Of a stretch of DNA of 64,000 nt, positions 8,662-15,659 are shown piece after piece. The position numbers and the translations under genes were made by a program. Position 1 is the first letter of the stretch. Each line of letters opens with the position of its first letter. The notes under the pieces are model-generated. The model ran no database searches and was not told the origin of the DNA. It saw nothing but the letters and a program-made list of their open reading frames with translations. The DNA comes from CAIZQW01 sp942493055. Lineage in GTDB: Bacteria; Verrucomicrobiota; Kiritimatiellia; RFP12; UBA1067. Location: positions 1,612,001 to 1,676,000 of the forward strand of contig OW818680.1 of the NCBI GenBank assembly GCA_942493055.1, written 5' to 3'.

Positions 8662-8817
8662 TTTGAGGGCAGCAATAGAAGGGAGCGTGGGCGTCCCGCC
8701 CGCATGAAAGAGGAGGGGCATTTTTGTCCGTCCCTCTGTTGCCGATACGAAAAGTTAGTGGCATTGGGCGTCCCCGCCTGTACACTTCAAATCAAAGCAA
8801 TGAATCGCAGATGAGCC

Positions 8818-8862
8818 CTCCCGGAATGCCGAGGGTGCGGATGAGGCCGACCGGCGTTCGCA
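8818..8862 (-). pseudogene. short remnant resembling the 3' end of an efflux outer-membrane gene
   Basis: The minus strand reads V-G-LIRTLGIPG, closely matching the DNA of the last codons of the intact NodT-type gene at 12512 (DLIRALGIP, stop): CTCATCCGC-CCCTCGG-ATTCCG is shared with only two differences. The TGA is replaced by GGA and nothing else of the gene is left. It is either a tiny duplicated fragment or a shared repeat. Confidence 0.35.
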
Positions 8863-8887
8863 TAGTCTATCCATCTATTTTATTGTC

Positions 8888-9217
8888 TCAGCCACCGGTT
8901 CGAAGGTCTTTCATGTCCTTGTCGAGTTCCACCCCGCAGAAGGGGCAGAACTTCAGTTTATCTGAGATCCTCCAAAATGTGGCTGGCCATTGAATCGTGT
9001 ATCCGAGATTGTTCTTGCAGTTCGGACATCTGAGGCCAAAGAGCATGAACAACACGCAACCCATCAATCCCACAAAAGCAAGGAGCATGAGTGGAGGCAA
9101 CCCGGCTTGCTTCGATTGTGAGCCGATGAATCCGGCGATGCCGAACGCGAGCCAACAGATGAACGCCGTCAGGAAGACAACGCGTCGCTTCTTTGCAAGA
9201 TGATCTCGTATTCTCAT
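8888..9217 (-). CDS. small membrane protein with zinc ribbon
   Basis: 109 residues. Two predicted membrane helices (about 13-33 and 42-63) are followed by a soluble zinc-ribbon-like tail with CPNCKNN (about 66) and CPFCG (about 91). Function unknown; such proteins may sense or scaffold at the membrane. The ATG is preceded by AAAGGAATGAA and lies only 15 bases after the GTT of the attC-like site at 9225-9282, the spacing seen for the genes of the right-hand cassette array, so this is probably an integron cassette gene. Its 3' end contains TTCGAAC (8898-8904), possibly half of its own attC. Confidence 0.65.
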   Translation of the reverse strand: MRIRDHLAKKRRVVFLTAFICWLAFGIAGFIGSQSKQAGLPPLMLLAFVGLMGCVLFMLFGLRCPNCKNNLGYTIQWPATFWRISDKLKFCPFCGVELDKDMKDLRTGG

Positions 9218-9224
9218 TTCATTC

Positions 9225-9282
9225 CTTTGAACGTCAGCGGCTACCGGCGCGTACTCGCGTTCGGTACGCCGTCTTGTTGGCC
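9225..9282 (-). other. attC-like integron recombination site (isolated)
   Basis: Read on the minus strand it opens GGCCAACAAG and closes GCTGACGTTCAAAG, with an internal perfect hairpin GCGTAC-CGAACGCGA-GTACGC. The AAC...GTT frame and CTGACGTTC ending are the same as at 61496-61566. The yafQ stop is 7 bases before it and the next gene starts 15 bases after its GTT. It therefore has the position as well as the shape of an attC site. Confidence 0.55.
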
Positions 9283-9288
9283 TATTCT

Positions 9289-9567
9289 CTAAAACAGATC
9301 ACTATGTGTTCCTGTTCGTTCAAGTCGGACAGCATCCGCTGTCGTCCGATAAATCAACAACCAATCAGGGCTGAGATGGTATTCACGATGGGCGCTCCAG
9401 TTTCCGGCTAACGGATGGTCGCGGTGTTTCACTGCCAAAGGCTCTCCCTGAACAAGGGTCAAGACCACCTGTTTGAGAATGCGCACATCAGCACCCCTCC
9501 TTTTCATCTTTGCCAAGTCCTTTTCGAACTTGGTTGTCTGTTGGAGCTGTTTCACAGGTTGTCCCAT
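9289..9567 (-). CDS. yafQ: YafQ-type mRNA interferase toxin
   Basis: 92 residues, normal for YafQ of the RelE fold. KFEKDLAKMKRRG near the start and HRDHPLAGNW, HREYHLSPDWLLIYR and a final GTHSDLF hold the catalytic histidines and aspartate known for YafQ (two His in the core, Asp in SPDW, His near the C-terminus). YafQ cleaves mRNA in the ribosome; DinJ neutralises it. The gene overlaps the end of dinJ by 16 bases, an arrangement that ties translation together. Confidence 0.88.
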   Translation of the reverse strand: MGQPVKQLQQTTKFEKDLAKMKRRGADVRILKQVVLTLVQGEPLAVKHRDHPLAGNWSAHREYHLSPDWLLIYRTTADAVRLERTGTHSDLF

Positions 9568-9812
9568 TGCGCAAAGGCCTCTTCAGGCGCTTTGAACGTC
9601 TTAATCCCGACATTTCGCACACTCTTCTTCAGCGTTGCAACCGTTTCCTTGTTGGGAATCGCAACATCGAACGGAAGTCCTTTCCGAAGAATCACTTGCT
9701 TAAAGAATATGCGTATGGCATCCGATGACGTAAGACCGAGCTGGTCGAAAACGTTTTCCGCCTGCGTTTTTACTGAAGGAGCGATGCGTGTGTGGAGTAC
9801 GGCTGTTTTCAT
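9552..9812 (-). CDS. dinJ: DinJ/RelB-type antitoxin
   Basis: 86 residues from the ATG at 9812, chosen because MKTAVLHTRIAPSVKTQAE is the conserved start of DinJ; an in-frame start further up would include the operator palindrome. Ribbon-helix-helix N-terminus, then GLTSSDAIRIFFKQVI, and PFDV close to the centre as in DinJ (LPFD/E). No clear ribosome site precedes the ATG. DinJ binds YafQ and represses its own operon. Confidence 0.85.
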   Translation of the reverse strand: MKTAVLHTRIAPSVKTQAENVFDQLGLTSSDAIRIFFKQVILRKGLPFDVAIPNKETVATLKKSVRNVGIKTFKAPEEAFAQWDNL

Positions 9813-9822
9813 GTTATGAATG

Positions 9823-9838
9823 TAACACAATTGTGATA
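9823..9838. promoter_or_regulatory. putative DinJ operator
   Basis: TAACACAATTGTGATA contains the perfect 10-base palindrome CACAATTGTG and extends by two more matching bases on each side of one mismatch. It ends 10 bases before the dinJ ATG. Position and symmetry fit antitoxin autoregulation; binding is inferred. Confidence 0.5.
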
Positions 9839-9848
9839 CATAAGGCAA

Positions 9849-10502
9849 CCGCTATTTTTGTCTTGCTTGCTTTGCTGATTGGTACTCGGCGATAAGGACT
9901 GCAAATCCTGCAGTTGCGTTTTCTGATGGCTAAATCAAGCTGAAAGCGACTGTATCTCAACAAAAGCAGGTGCAAAGTGTGGCTTTTAGTGGGGTTTTCC
10001 CGTGATGAGGCCAACTGTGTTCCAATACGGAAGACAGCGGGGCGGAGGCAAAGATAAAAGCGGCAAAGGGACTGGAGGGACAGCAGGGACAGACAATCCT
10101 TATGCCGCGACGGTTGGCTTGTATGTCCGGAATCGCGCTAAGACAAGCGACGGCTCGCCTCAGCCTCGCCCTCCAGCTTGCGAATCTGCATTGAAAATGG
10201 AGGGCAAAGCTGTGCTGAGCCGCAAAAATACGGCCCGAACGTGCTTATCTTGGTGCCATTCTTGTCTGTCCCTCTGTTGCCCGTGCCCCCGTTTCCGACA
10301 TGAAAAGTTAGTGGCCTTAGGCATCCTGCCTGTGCATTCAACAAACAGGCAGGATGCCTGTTCTCCCAGTTTCATGCGAGCCGACGATGAGCGCTTTGGA
10401 GATCGACTACTCCGCCCTATAAAACCACTCACATACGCTTATCTTAGCGCCATTCGGGACAGACAAGGCTTTCAATGCCCCTTTCGGCTAATTTCGCTCG
10501 TC
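9849..10502. other. gene-free repeat region between two toxin-antitoxin modules
   Basis: No gene is supported. Contents: three GGGACAGACA-type repeats (10086, 10261 inverted, 10456), AAAAGTTAGTGGCC (10302-10315) as at 8750, a strong hairpin (10320-10358), and GGCCAAC at 10009-10015, which is the exact partner sequence expected at the start of the dinJ-yafQ unit if that is a cassette ending at 9225-9282. Confidence 0.5.
10320..10358. repeat. 14-bp stem hairpin
   Basis: GGCATCCTGCCTGT and ACAGGCAGGATGCC are perfect reverse complements around an 11-base loop. It is not followed by a T run in either direction, so it is more like a REP unit than a terminator. It follows AAAAGTTAGTGGCC, as a related GC-rich unit does at 8750. 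Confidence 0.6.
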
Positions 10503-11747
10503 CTATGATAGTCCTTGTTGAATTGCTTCTGCGCGTCTCTTGATAATATCCGCCACTTGGGACGTTTTGCCCGAATTCAATGATGCGCACTGTTCTTCAA
10601 CTGGATGTATATTATCGGCGACCTTCTGGGAGATCTGCTGGATGCGATCCCGAACCATAGGCCAACCTATCTTTGACTCCTCTGCCATTTTCTTCCAATG
10701 GACGGCGGTGATAGCTTCAATTGTTTCACTACGGCCTATTTTCATGGCGGGCGTCTTCGAGAGTTCAGGCCATGACAAGGTGCACACGAGATCATAAAAC
10801 GGCGCTATGCGACGTTCTCCATCTTGATAGAGAAGGGAGTAGTTTTTTCCATGCGCATCCGCATTGCCAATGAGCATATTAAAGATCAGTCCGTCCATGA
10901 ACACGGGAATATCCAACGCGGGAACGGTCGACCACTCGCGCAGCAGGGCGATACAGTCGCGCACGAGCGGCCCTCCTTCCTGCTGATACTTATGTTCGGG
11001 AGGATATCCAAGCGCCTGACAAAAATCCTCTTGATGAATACGACTGACAAAGCCGTCAGCCATCACTGACCGGTCATAGCGCTGAACGAGCATGCAGGGT
11101 TTATTGCCAACCTGAAGGAGTGACGTGTCTGGGACATTCAGCCCTATCGCTCGTGCCAATTTCATGCAGAACAATTCGGTGACAGCTAAGCCAGGAAAGC
11201 GGTCCGGTTCCGGCTTGATGATATGCGTACTGGGTGTATTGCCGAGCGGCAATGCAATGTTCGCGCCCTGTACTGCGACTGCTATCTTATCCTGTGCCCC
11301 TGCAAGCGACAATCTCAAGCCGCTTTCGCCTGCCAGCAGAGGACGGCGCGGCAACTCGGAAATCATTTTTTCGAGTTCGCCTGCATTGAGTTCACGCAAA
11401 AGTTTTTCATGTAATGCGGGGGGGGGCACCCCCTCTGGAAGGAGGCATACAGCGCCAGCGCATTCGCCGCCAATACGTTCCAGCATAGCGAAATCATTCT
11501 GGTTGCTGATGCCGAGCACCTCGGCAATCCGTCGACGAGGCCCCTCCTCCGGAAGAATACCCGCAAAAAAAGAACGGGCCTGCTTCCCTTTGAACGTGCC
11601 GCTCTCCAACGGAAGTGACCGGGAAAGCGGCATACTATCCTTACGCGAAAGCCAGTCAGCGCGATAGGTGAATTGCATCAAGCCGCTGGCATTCTGTGCC
11701 AGCTCCCCTACAGGGCTGTTATTCAGATAAACCACTAATCGTTTCAT
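10503..11747 (-). CDS. hipA: HipA-type serine/threonine kinase toxin
   Basis: 414 residues with the HipA N-terminal domain (MKRLVVYLNNSPVGEL... LPLESGTF; FFAGILPEEGPRRRIAE) and kinase core. Visible motifs: RLSLAGAQDK (the Ser equals the autophosphorylated serine of E. coli HipA), HIIKPE with the ATP lysine, LIGNADAHGKN with the catalytic Asp, and PFYDLV with the metal-binding Asp. HipA phosphorylates glutamyl-tRNA synthetase or related targets and causes dormancy. Its start overlaps hipB by 4 bases (ATGA). Confidence 0.92.
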   Translation of the reverse strand: MKRLVVYLNNSPVGELAQNASGLMQFTYRADWLSRKDSMPLSRSLPLESGTFKGKQARSFFAGILPEEGPRRRIAEVLGISNQNDFAMLERIGGECAGAVCLLPEGVPPPALHEKLLRELNAGELEKMISELPRRPLLAGESGLRLSLAGAQDKIAVAVQGANIALPLGNTPSTHIIKPEPDRFPGLAVTELFCMKLARAIGLNVPDTSLLQVGNKPCMLVQRYDRSVMADGFVSRIHQEDFCQALGYPPEHKYQQEGGPLVRDCIALLREWSTVPALDIPVFMDGLIFNMLIGNADAHGKNYSLLYQDGERRIAPFYDLVCTLSWPELSKTPAMKIGRSETIEAITAVHWKKMAEESKIGWPMVRDRIQQISQKVADNIHPVEEQCASLNSGKTSQVADIIKRRAEAIQQGLS

Positions 11748-11971
11748 GCGTGGCCCCCTGCTGCCTGGGATGCGACATCGACTGTCATTCCAAGCGCATG
11801 CAACACCTGCAGCGTCTTATTGAGTTGGCAGGTCGGCTTCCCTTTTTCTAAATCGATGATGAAACGGATGCCCGTGTCACACGTCATCGCAAGCGCCTTC
11901 TGGGTGATCTTCAGCGATTTCCGACGTGTCCTGATTTCAGAACCTAAGTGTTTGGGTGTTTTGATTTTCAT
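11744..11971 (-). CDS. hipB: HipB-type helix-turn-helix antitoxin
   Basis: 75 residues. HLGSEIRTRRKSLKITQKAL followed by TCDTGIRFIIDLEKGKPTCQ is an XRE-type helix-turn-helix with the HipB signature (GxRFIxxLExGKPT), and LNKTLQVLHALGMTV completes it. HipB binds HipA and represses the operon. A perfect 14-base palindrome lies 3 bases upstream of the ATG and is the likely operator. Confidence 0.88.
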   Translation of the reverse strand: MKIKTPKHLGSEIRTRRKSLKITQKALAMTCDTGIRFIIDLEKGKPTCQLNKTLQVLHALGMTVDVASQAAGGHA

Positions 11972-11974
11972 GTG

Positions 11975-11988
11975 TTACCGTACGGTAA
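11975..11988. promoter_or_regulatory. HipB operator-like palindrome
   Basis: TTACCGTACGGTAA is a perfect 14-base palindrome directly upstream of hipB. A related half site GTTACCGC lies at 12023-12030. This matches how HipB-type repressors bind multiple palindromes; binding is inferred. Confidence 0.6.
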
Positions 11989-12070
11989 TATTTCATAATT
12001 TTCTCAAGAAGTCAACACGGAAGTTACCGCTCGGGAACTTCAGCTTCTCATAGTCTGTCCCGAATAGCGC

Positions 12071-12502
12071 CTAAATCTTTTTGCACATCTTCACATGGGG
12101 CATTCCGACCTCCATGAACTCGGGACCGATTCTTTGATATCCGAGTCGTTCGTAGAAACCGATTGCTGTCATACGGGAGTTTAAATAAAGGTCGGTGAAG
12201 CCCCGCTGGGCTAAGACCTTCTCTGCGGTTTCCAGAAGCAATCGTCCGCAGCCTTTGCCTTGTAATGACGGTCTTACAGCCATTTGCCGGATCTTCGCCT
12301 CCGTAGCGGTGACAGGCATAGCAATAACACACGCTAACAACTGGCCGTTATCGTCATAGAGTCCGAAGTGAATCTGTCCGCGCTCCGCGACCAGATCCTC
12401 ATCATAGAGGTTCAACCCCAGAGGCTTGCGCATCACCTCCTGACGCAGCGCGCATTCCTGCTGGTATTCGGTTGATCCATGTCTGATTTCTTTAACGTTC
12501 AT
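12071..12502 (-). CDS. GNAT-family N-acetyltransferase
   Basis: 143 residues, a single GNAT domain. IRQMAVRPSLQGKGCGRLLL (about 88-107) carries the acetyl-CoA pyrophosphate loop (Q/R-x-x-G-x-G), preceded by the beta-4 strand ACVIAMP and followed by GFTDLYLNSRMTAIGFYERLGY, typical of the ElaA/YjcF-like subgroup. Substrate unknown. It begins 9 bases after the efflux gene stop with GAGGAAGAGAT before its ATG, so it may be the last gene of the efflux operon. Confidence 0.85.
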   Translation of the reverse strand: MNVKEIRHGSTEYQQECALRQEVMRKPLGLNLYDEDLVAERGQIHFGLYDDNGQLLACVIAMPVTATEAKIRQMAVRPSLQGKGCGRLLLETAEKVLAQRGFTDLYLNSRMTAIGFYERLGYQRIGPEFMEVGMPHVKMCKKI

Positions 12503-12511
12503 ATCTCTTCC

Positions 12512-13900
12512 TCACGGAATCCCGAGGGCGCGGATGAGATCAATGGTCGCGGTTTGGCGACCGGCCTGAAGTTGCACACGTGTGCGCTCGGCAAGCAGAA
12601 GCGAGCGCTCGCTATCGATGACCTCCAGATAGGTTACAAATCCCTTGTCGTAGCGCTCACGTGAGAGGGAGATGGCGCGGCGCGATGCTTCACAAGCGGC
12701 TTCAGCGGCCCTCTGGCGCTCGGCCAGCGCATGCAGGGTATTCAGGGCGTCCGCCACTTCGCGGTAAGCGTTCAGGACCGCAGCCTCATAACCTGCCGCG
12801 GCTTCATTCAGGCCTGCGCGCTCCAGATCCAACGATGCCGCAAGTCTGCCGCCATCCAGAATCGGCGCCGTCAACCCGGCGGCAATCGACCAGAGCCGGC
12901 TCCGCCAGTCCAGGAGATCGGACAGGCTGTCGGCTTCTGTTCCGATTTTTCCAGAGAGTGTCAGGGCTGGATAACGCGCCGTGCGTGCAGCATGTACGCG
13001 CTGCACAGCGGCTTCCCACTTGAGACGTTTCGAAGCCACGTCCGGACGCTGTTCGAGTAAAGCGAGCGCGAGTGTTTCAGGAACCTCGGGTGCGAATGCA
13101 TCAGGAGGAACCCTGTTTGTTGCGCCGCCAAGAGCTGCGGCATCCCCGCAGAGCAGGTCAAGGGCATGGCGAAGGGCCTGCGCACGCTCGCGCAACCCAG
13201 CCCGCTCCCCCTCTCGGGTTGCGACTTCGATGCGGGTACGCGCGCTATCGAGATCTGTGGCAAAGCCCGCATCTGCACGGATTGTCTGAAGCTTCTCCGT
13301 TTCAGTGTATGCTGCGAGCTGACGCTCCAGCAGGGCTGATTCGCGCAACAGTGCGAGACGGCTGAGATAGGCCTTGGCGACTTCGGCGCAGAGTGTGATT
13401 TCGGCCGTAGCACGCTCGGAGACCGAGAGTTCAACGTTCTTGGCAGCCGCTTCGCGCAGCGCACGGATGCGTCCCCACAGGTCGGCCTCATAGGCGAACT
13501 GGAAACCCACGCCCAAGCGCGTCTGATAGAGCGGGATGAAGGAGGAAGAGACTGTGCTTTCAGACATGCGCGAACGGCCCGCACTGGCGGTACCGCTGAC
13601 CTGAAGCGCGGACTCTGCGCCAACAATCCGGGCCGCAGCCTGAGCAGCTTCGATACGCGCGGAGGCCTGAGCCAGGTTGCGGTTCTGCTCACGGGCGCGG
13701 GCGATGAGGCGGTCGAGCTCCGGATCGCGGAAGGCTGTCCACCAGTCCTGCGGCAAGGGACGTTCAGCGCGCTCAAGCGCATTGGTGGAGGCAGGCACGA
13801 CAGCCATCGTGGGTGCAGGCGCTGGCGTCATGAGCGGCTTGTCAGGCCGCGCGACGCAGCCGGCGAAAAGGAGAAAAACTCCTAAAAGCCCCCCCATCAT
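12512..13900 (-). CDS. TolC/NodT-type outer-membrane efflux lipoprotein
   Basis: 462 residues from ATG 13900 (MMGGLLGVFLLFAGC, lipobox with Cys15). A longer in-frame start at 13987 would translate a TTGGATATTGGA-type intergenic repeat and is rejected. Two outer-membrane efflux repeats are evident, the first with PLPQDWWTAFRDPELDRLI and NLAQASARIEAAQAA, the second with RPDVASKRLKWEAAVQRV and ending TIDLIRALGIP, as in NodT/OprM. It forms the outer-membrane channel for the adjacent ABC-HlyD system. Confidence 0.9.
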   Translation of the reverse strand: MMGGLLGVFLLFAGCVARPDKPLMTPAPAPTMAVVPASTNALERAERPLPQDWWTAFRDPELDRLIARAREQNRNLAQASARIEAAQAAARIVGAESALQVSGTASAGRSRMSESTVSSSFIPLYQTRLGVGFQFAYEADLWGRIRALREAAAKNVELSVSERATAEITLCAEVAKAYLSRLALLRESALLERQLAAYTETEKLQTIRADAGFATDLDSARTRIEVATREGERAGLRERAQALRHALDLLCGDAAALGGATNRVPPDAFAPEVPETLALALLEQRPDVASKRLKWEAAVQRVHAARTARYPALTLSGKIGTEADSLSDLLDWRSRLWSIAAGLTAPILDGGRLAASLDLERAGLNEAAAGYEAAVLNAYREVADALNTLHALAERQRAAEAACEASRRAISLSRERYDKGFVTYLEVIDSERSLLLAERTRVQLQAGRQTATIDLIRALGIP

Positions 13901-14017
13901 TATTCTCTGGAGGGCTCTATATGAATTTTTTGAATATCCAAGATCCAACACGGAATATCCAATATCCAACTGAAATACGCTATTCATCGTCTTTAAGATT
14001 CCTTTTTTTGCCGGCCC

Positions 14018-14908
14018 TTACTCTTCAAGATACAGATCGAGTTGCTGCCCGACATAGAGCGTGTTCGTTGGGGAGAAGGGGCAACGATAGATGACTTGCA
14101 GGACGCGCGTATCCACACGCTCAATGCTTCCGCCTGTCAGGGACACTTTGGGAATGATAAAGGGGTCGACGCGGACGAACTCCAACGAGATGGGTTTCAG
14201 GGTATCGCCTTTGAGATATCCGACAGCTTTCATACCGGGGCGCACGCGCGGGGCGACTTGCTCGTCGATGTCGGCACGAATCTGAAAATAAGTCAGATCG
14301 CCCAGGATGAGCGGTGAACGCGTCGAACCCGGCGTGACAAATTCACCAGGACGCGTGTTAACCTGCAAGACCGTTGCGGCGCGAGGGGCTCGGACCGTCA
14401 GACGGGTGAGCAGTGTTTCGGTCTGTTCAACAGTAGCACGGGCAGAAGCAAGCTCGGCCGCGGCGACCTGCACATCCGAGCGCCGGGTTTCCAGTTCCTC
14501 GCGGGTGATGGCGCGGTTGTCGGAGACCTTCTCCAAGCGGGCGAGCATGCCGCGCAGGCGGGTCTCCGTCGCCTCTGCCACCAGCACGCGGGCGCGCTGT
14601 CCAATGAGCGACGCCTTCAGTTCGCGGTCATCGAGTTGCAGCAGGGGCTGACCAGGCTCAACCTTGTCCCAGACCTTGACATGGACAGCCGTGATGAGTC
14701 CCGCGACTGGCACGCCAAGCGCGATGTTCTCGCCCTGAGCCTCGACGATGCCGGCGGCGGCCACTGAGCTGGCAAAAGGGTTGCTTGGCGGACTGTGAGG
14801 CGGCGGGGGCACAGGGTCCTGCGCCGAGAGACGTAACACCATGAACCCGGCAAAAACCATGCCGGCAATCGAAAGGTAAAAGCTGAAGCGTGTGAGAAGA
14901 ATAGGCAT
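14018..14908 (-). CDS. HlyD-family periplasmic adaptor (DevB/YbhG-like)
   Basis: 296 residues. One N-terminal membrane helix (about 8-27), a biotinyl-lipoyl-like half domain (VEAQGENIALGVPVAGLITAV..WDKVEPGQPLLQLDD), a coiled-coil hairpin (about 95-165; LIGQRARVLVAEATETRLRG... ELETRRSDVQVAAAELASAR) and the second half (VRAPRAATVLQV...PGEF). This is the adaptor between inner-membrane ABC proteins and a TolC-type channel. It is upstream of the efflux lipoprotein and downstream of the ATPase in the same operon. Confidence 0.87.
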   Translation of the reverse strand: MPILLTRFSFYLSIAGMVFAGFMVLRLSAQDPVPPPPHSPPSNPFASSVAAAGIVEAQGENIALGVPVAGLITAVHVKVWDKVEPGQPLLQLDDRELKASLIGQRARVLVAEATETRLRGMLARLEKVSDNRAITREELETRRSDVQVAAAELASARATVEQTETLLTRLTVRAPRAATVLQVNTRPGEFVTPGSTRSPLILGDLTYFQIRADIDEQVAPRVRPGMKAVGYLKGDTLKPISLEFVRVDPFIIPKVSLTGGSIERVDTRVLQVIYRCPFSPTNTLYVGQQLDLYLEE

Positions 14909-14929
14909 AATAGCTCTCCTGTTTAGTCA

Positions 14930-15655
14930 TTAAGATCCCGGCGGATGGTGGCTGTGGATCTCCTCTTTTGTCTTGAGGGTTCGGAAGATGCGACCATCCT
15001 CCATCTCGGCCATGTGATCGGCAAAACTGTAGGTGCGATTGTCGTGGGTCACCACCAGCACGAGACGGTCCTTCTGGGTGGCGGCTTTGCGTAATAGCTC
15101 CATGACAAGGTGACCATTTTCACTGTCGAGAGAGGAGGTCGGCTCGTCACAGAGGAGGATCGGCGGTTCGTGGACAAGGGCGCGGGCAATGGCCACACGC
15201 TGCTGCTGACCGACAGACATTTTGTTGGGACGGAAGTTGGCATGGTCGGCCAGTCCGACCCAGTCGAGAACATCGCGTGCCTTGCGCTCCGCATGGCGAT
15301 GTCCGAAACCCTGAATAATAAGCGGCACAGAGACATTCTCTGCGGCAGTCAGTGTTGGAATCAGGTTGAATTGCTGAAAGACGAAGCCGAGGTTGCGCGA
15401 ACGGAATTTGGCGACTTCGTTGGCGCCCATTTTATCAAGGCGTTGACCGAGAACCTCGATCTCGCCCCCGTCAGCGTGAAGCGTTCCAGCGATGATACTC
15501 AGCAAGGTGGTCTTGCCGCACCCCGAGGGGCCGATCAGCATTGTGAGCAGGCCCGTCTCAGCCATGAAGTCGGTCTTCTTGAGCACGACCGTACGCGCTT
15601 CGCCGCGGCCGAAGCTTTTATCAACAGACTGAACATGTATGCCGAGTGAATTCAC
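14930..15655 (-). CDS. ABC transporter ATP-binding protein (DevA/LolD type)
   Basis: 241 residues from GTG 15655, which follows the permease stop by 4 bases; a much longer frame upstream overlaps the permease in another frame and is rejected. Walker A GPSGCGKTT (42-50), Q-loop VFQQFNLIPTLTA, signature MSVGQQQRVAIARAL, Walker B ILLCDEPTSSLD and switch VVTHDNRTY are all intact. LolD/MacB/DevA subfamily, which drives MacB-type mechanotransmission rather than true import. Partners are the FtsX-like permease and the HlyD adaptor. Confidence 0.93.
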   Translation of the reverse strand: MNSLGIHVQSVDKSFGRGEARTVVLKKTDFMAETGLLTMLIGPSGCGKTTLLSIIAGTLHADGGEIEVLGQRLDKMGANEVAKFRSRNLGFVFQQFNLIPTLTAAENVSVPLIIQGFGHRHAERKARDVLDWVGLADHANFRPNKMSVGQQQRVAIARALVHEPPILLCDEPTSSLDSENGHLVMELLRKAATQKDRLVLVVTHDNRTYSFADHMAEMEDGRIFRTLKTKEEIHSHHPPGS

Positions 15656-15659
15656 ATTT

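Larger units (their letters stand above)
8288..8887. other. gene-free repeat region
   Basis: No gene is supported here. It holds a repeated phrase GCGTATAGGCG (about 8406 and 8438), two double-hairpin elements (8532-8607, 8619-8661), copies of AAAAGTTAGTGGC in both orientations (about 8464-8475 inverted, 8750-8762), a TTGTCCGTCCC repeat and the fragment of an efflux-gene end. Small reading frames that cross it are composed of the hairpins themselves. Confidence 0.6.

Noticed and set aside
8464..8721. Several 60-90 codon open frames in the repeat block
   Set aside because: They are made of the hairpins themselves and exist in several frames at once, with no ribosome sites.
10009..10015. GGCCAAC as a definite boundary of a dinJ-yafQ cassette
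   Set aside because: Only a 7-base match; the neighbouring sequence does not form an attC hairpin, so it is kept as a hint and not annotated as a site.
13901..13987. Longer start for the efflux lipoprotein
   Set aside because: It would translate a TTGGATATTGGA word repeat and bury the lipoprotein signal.
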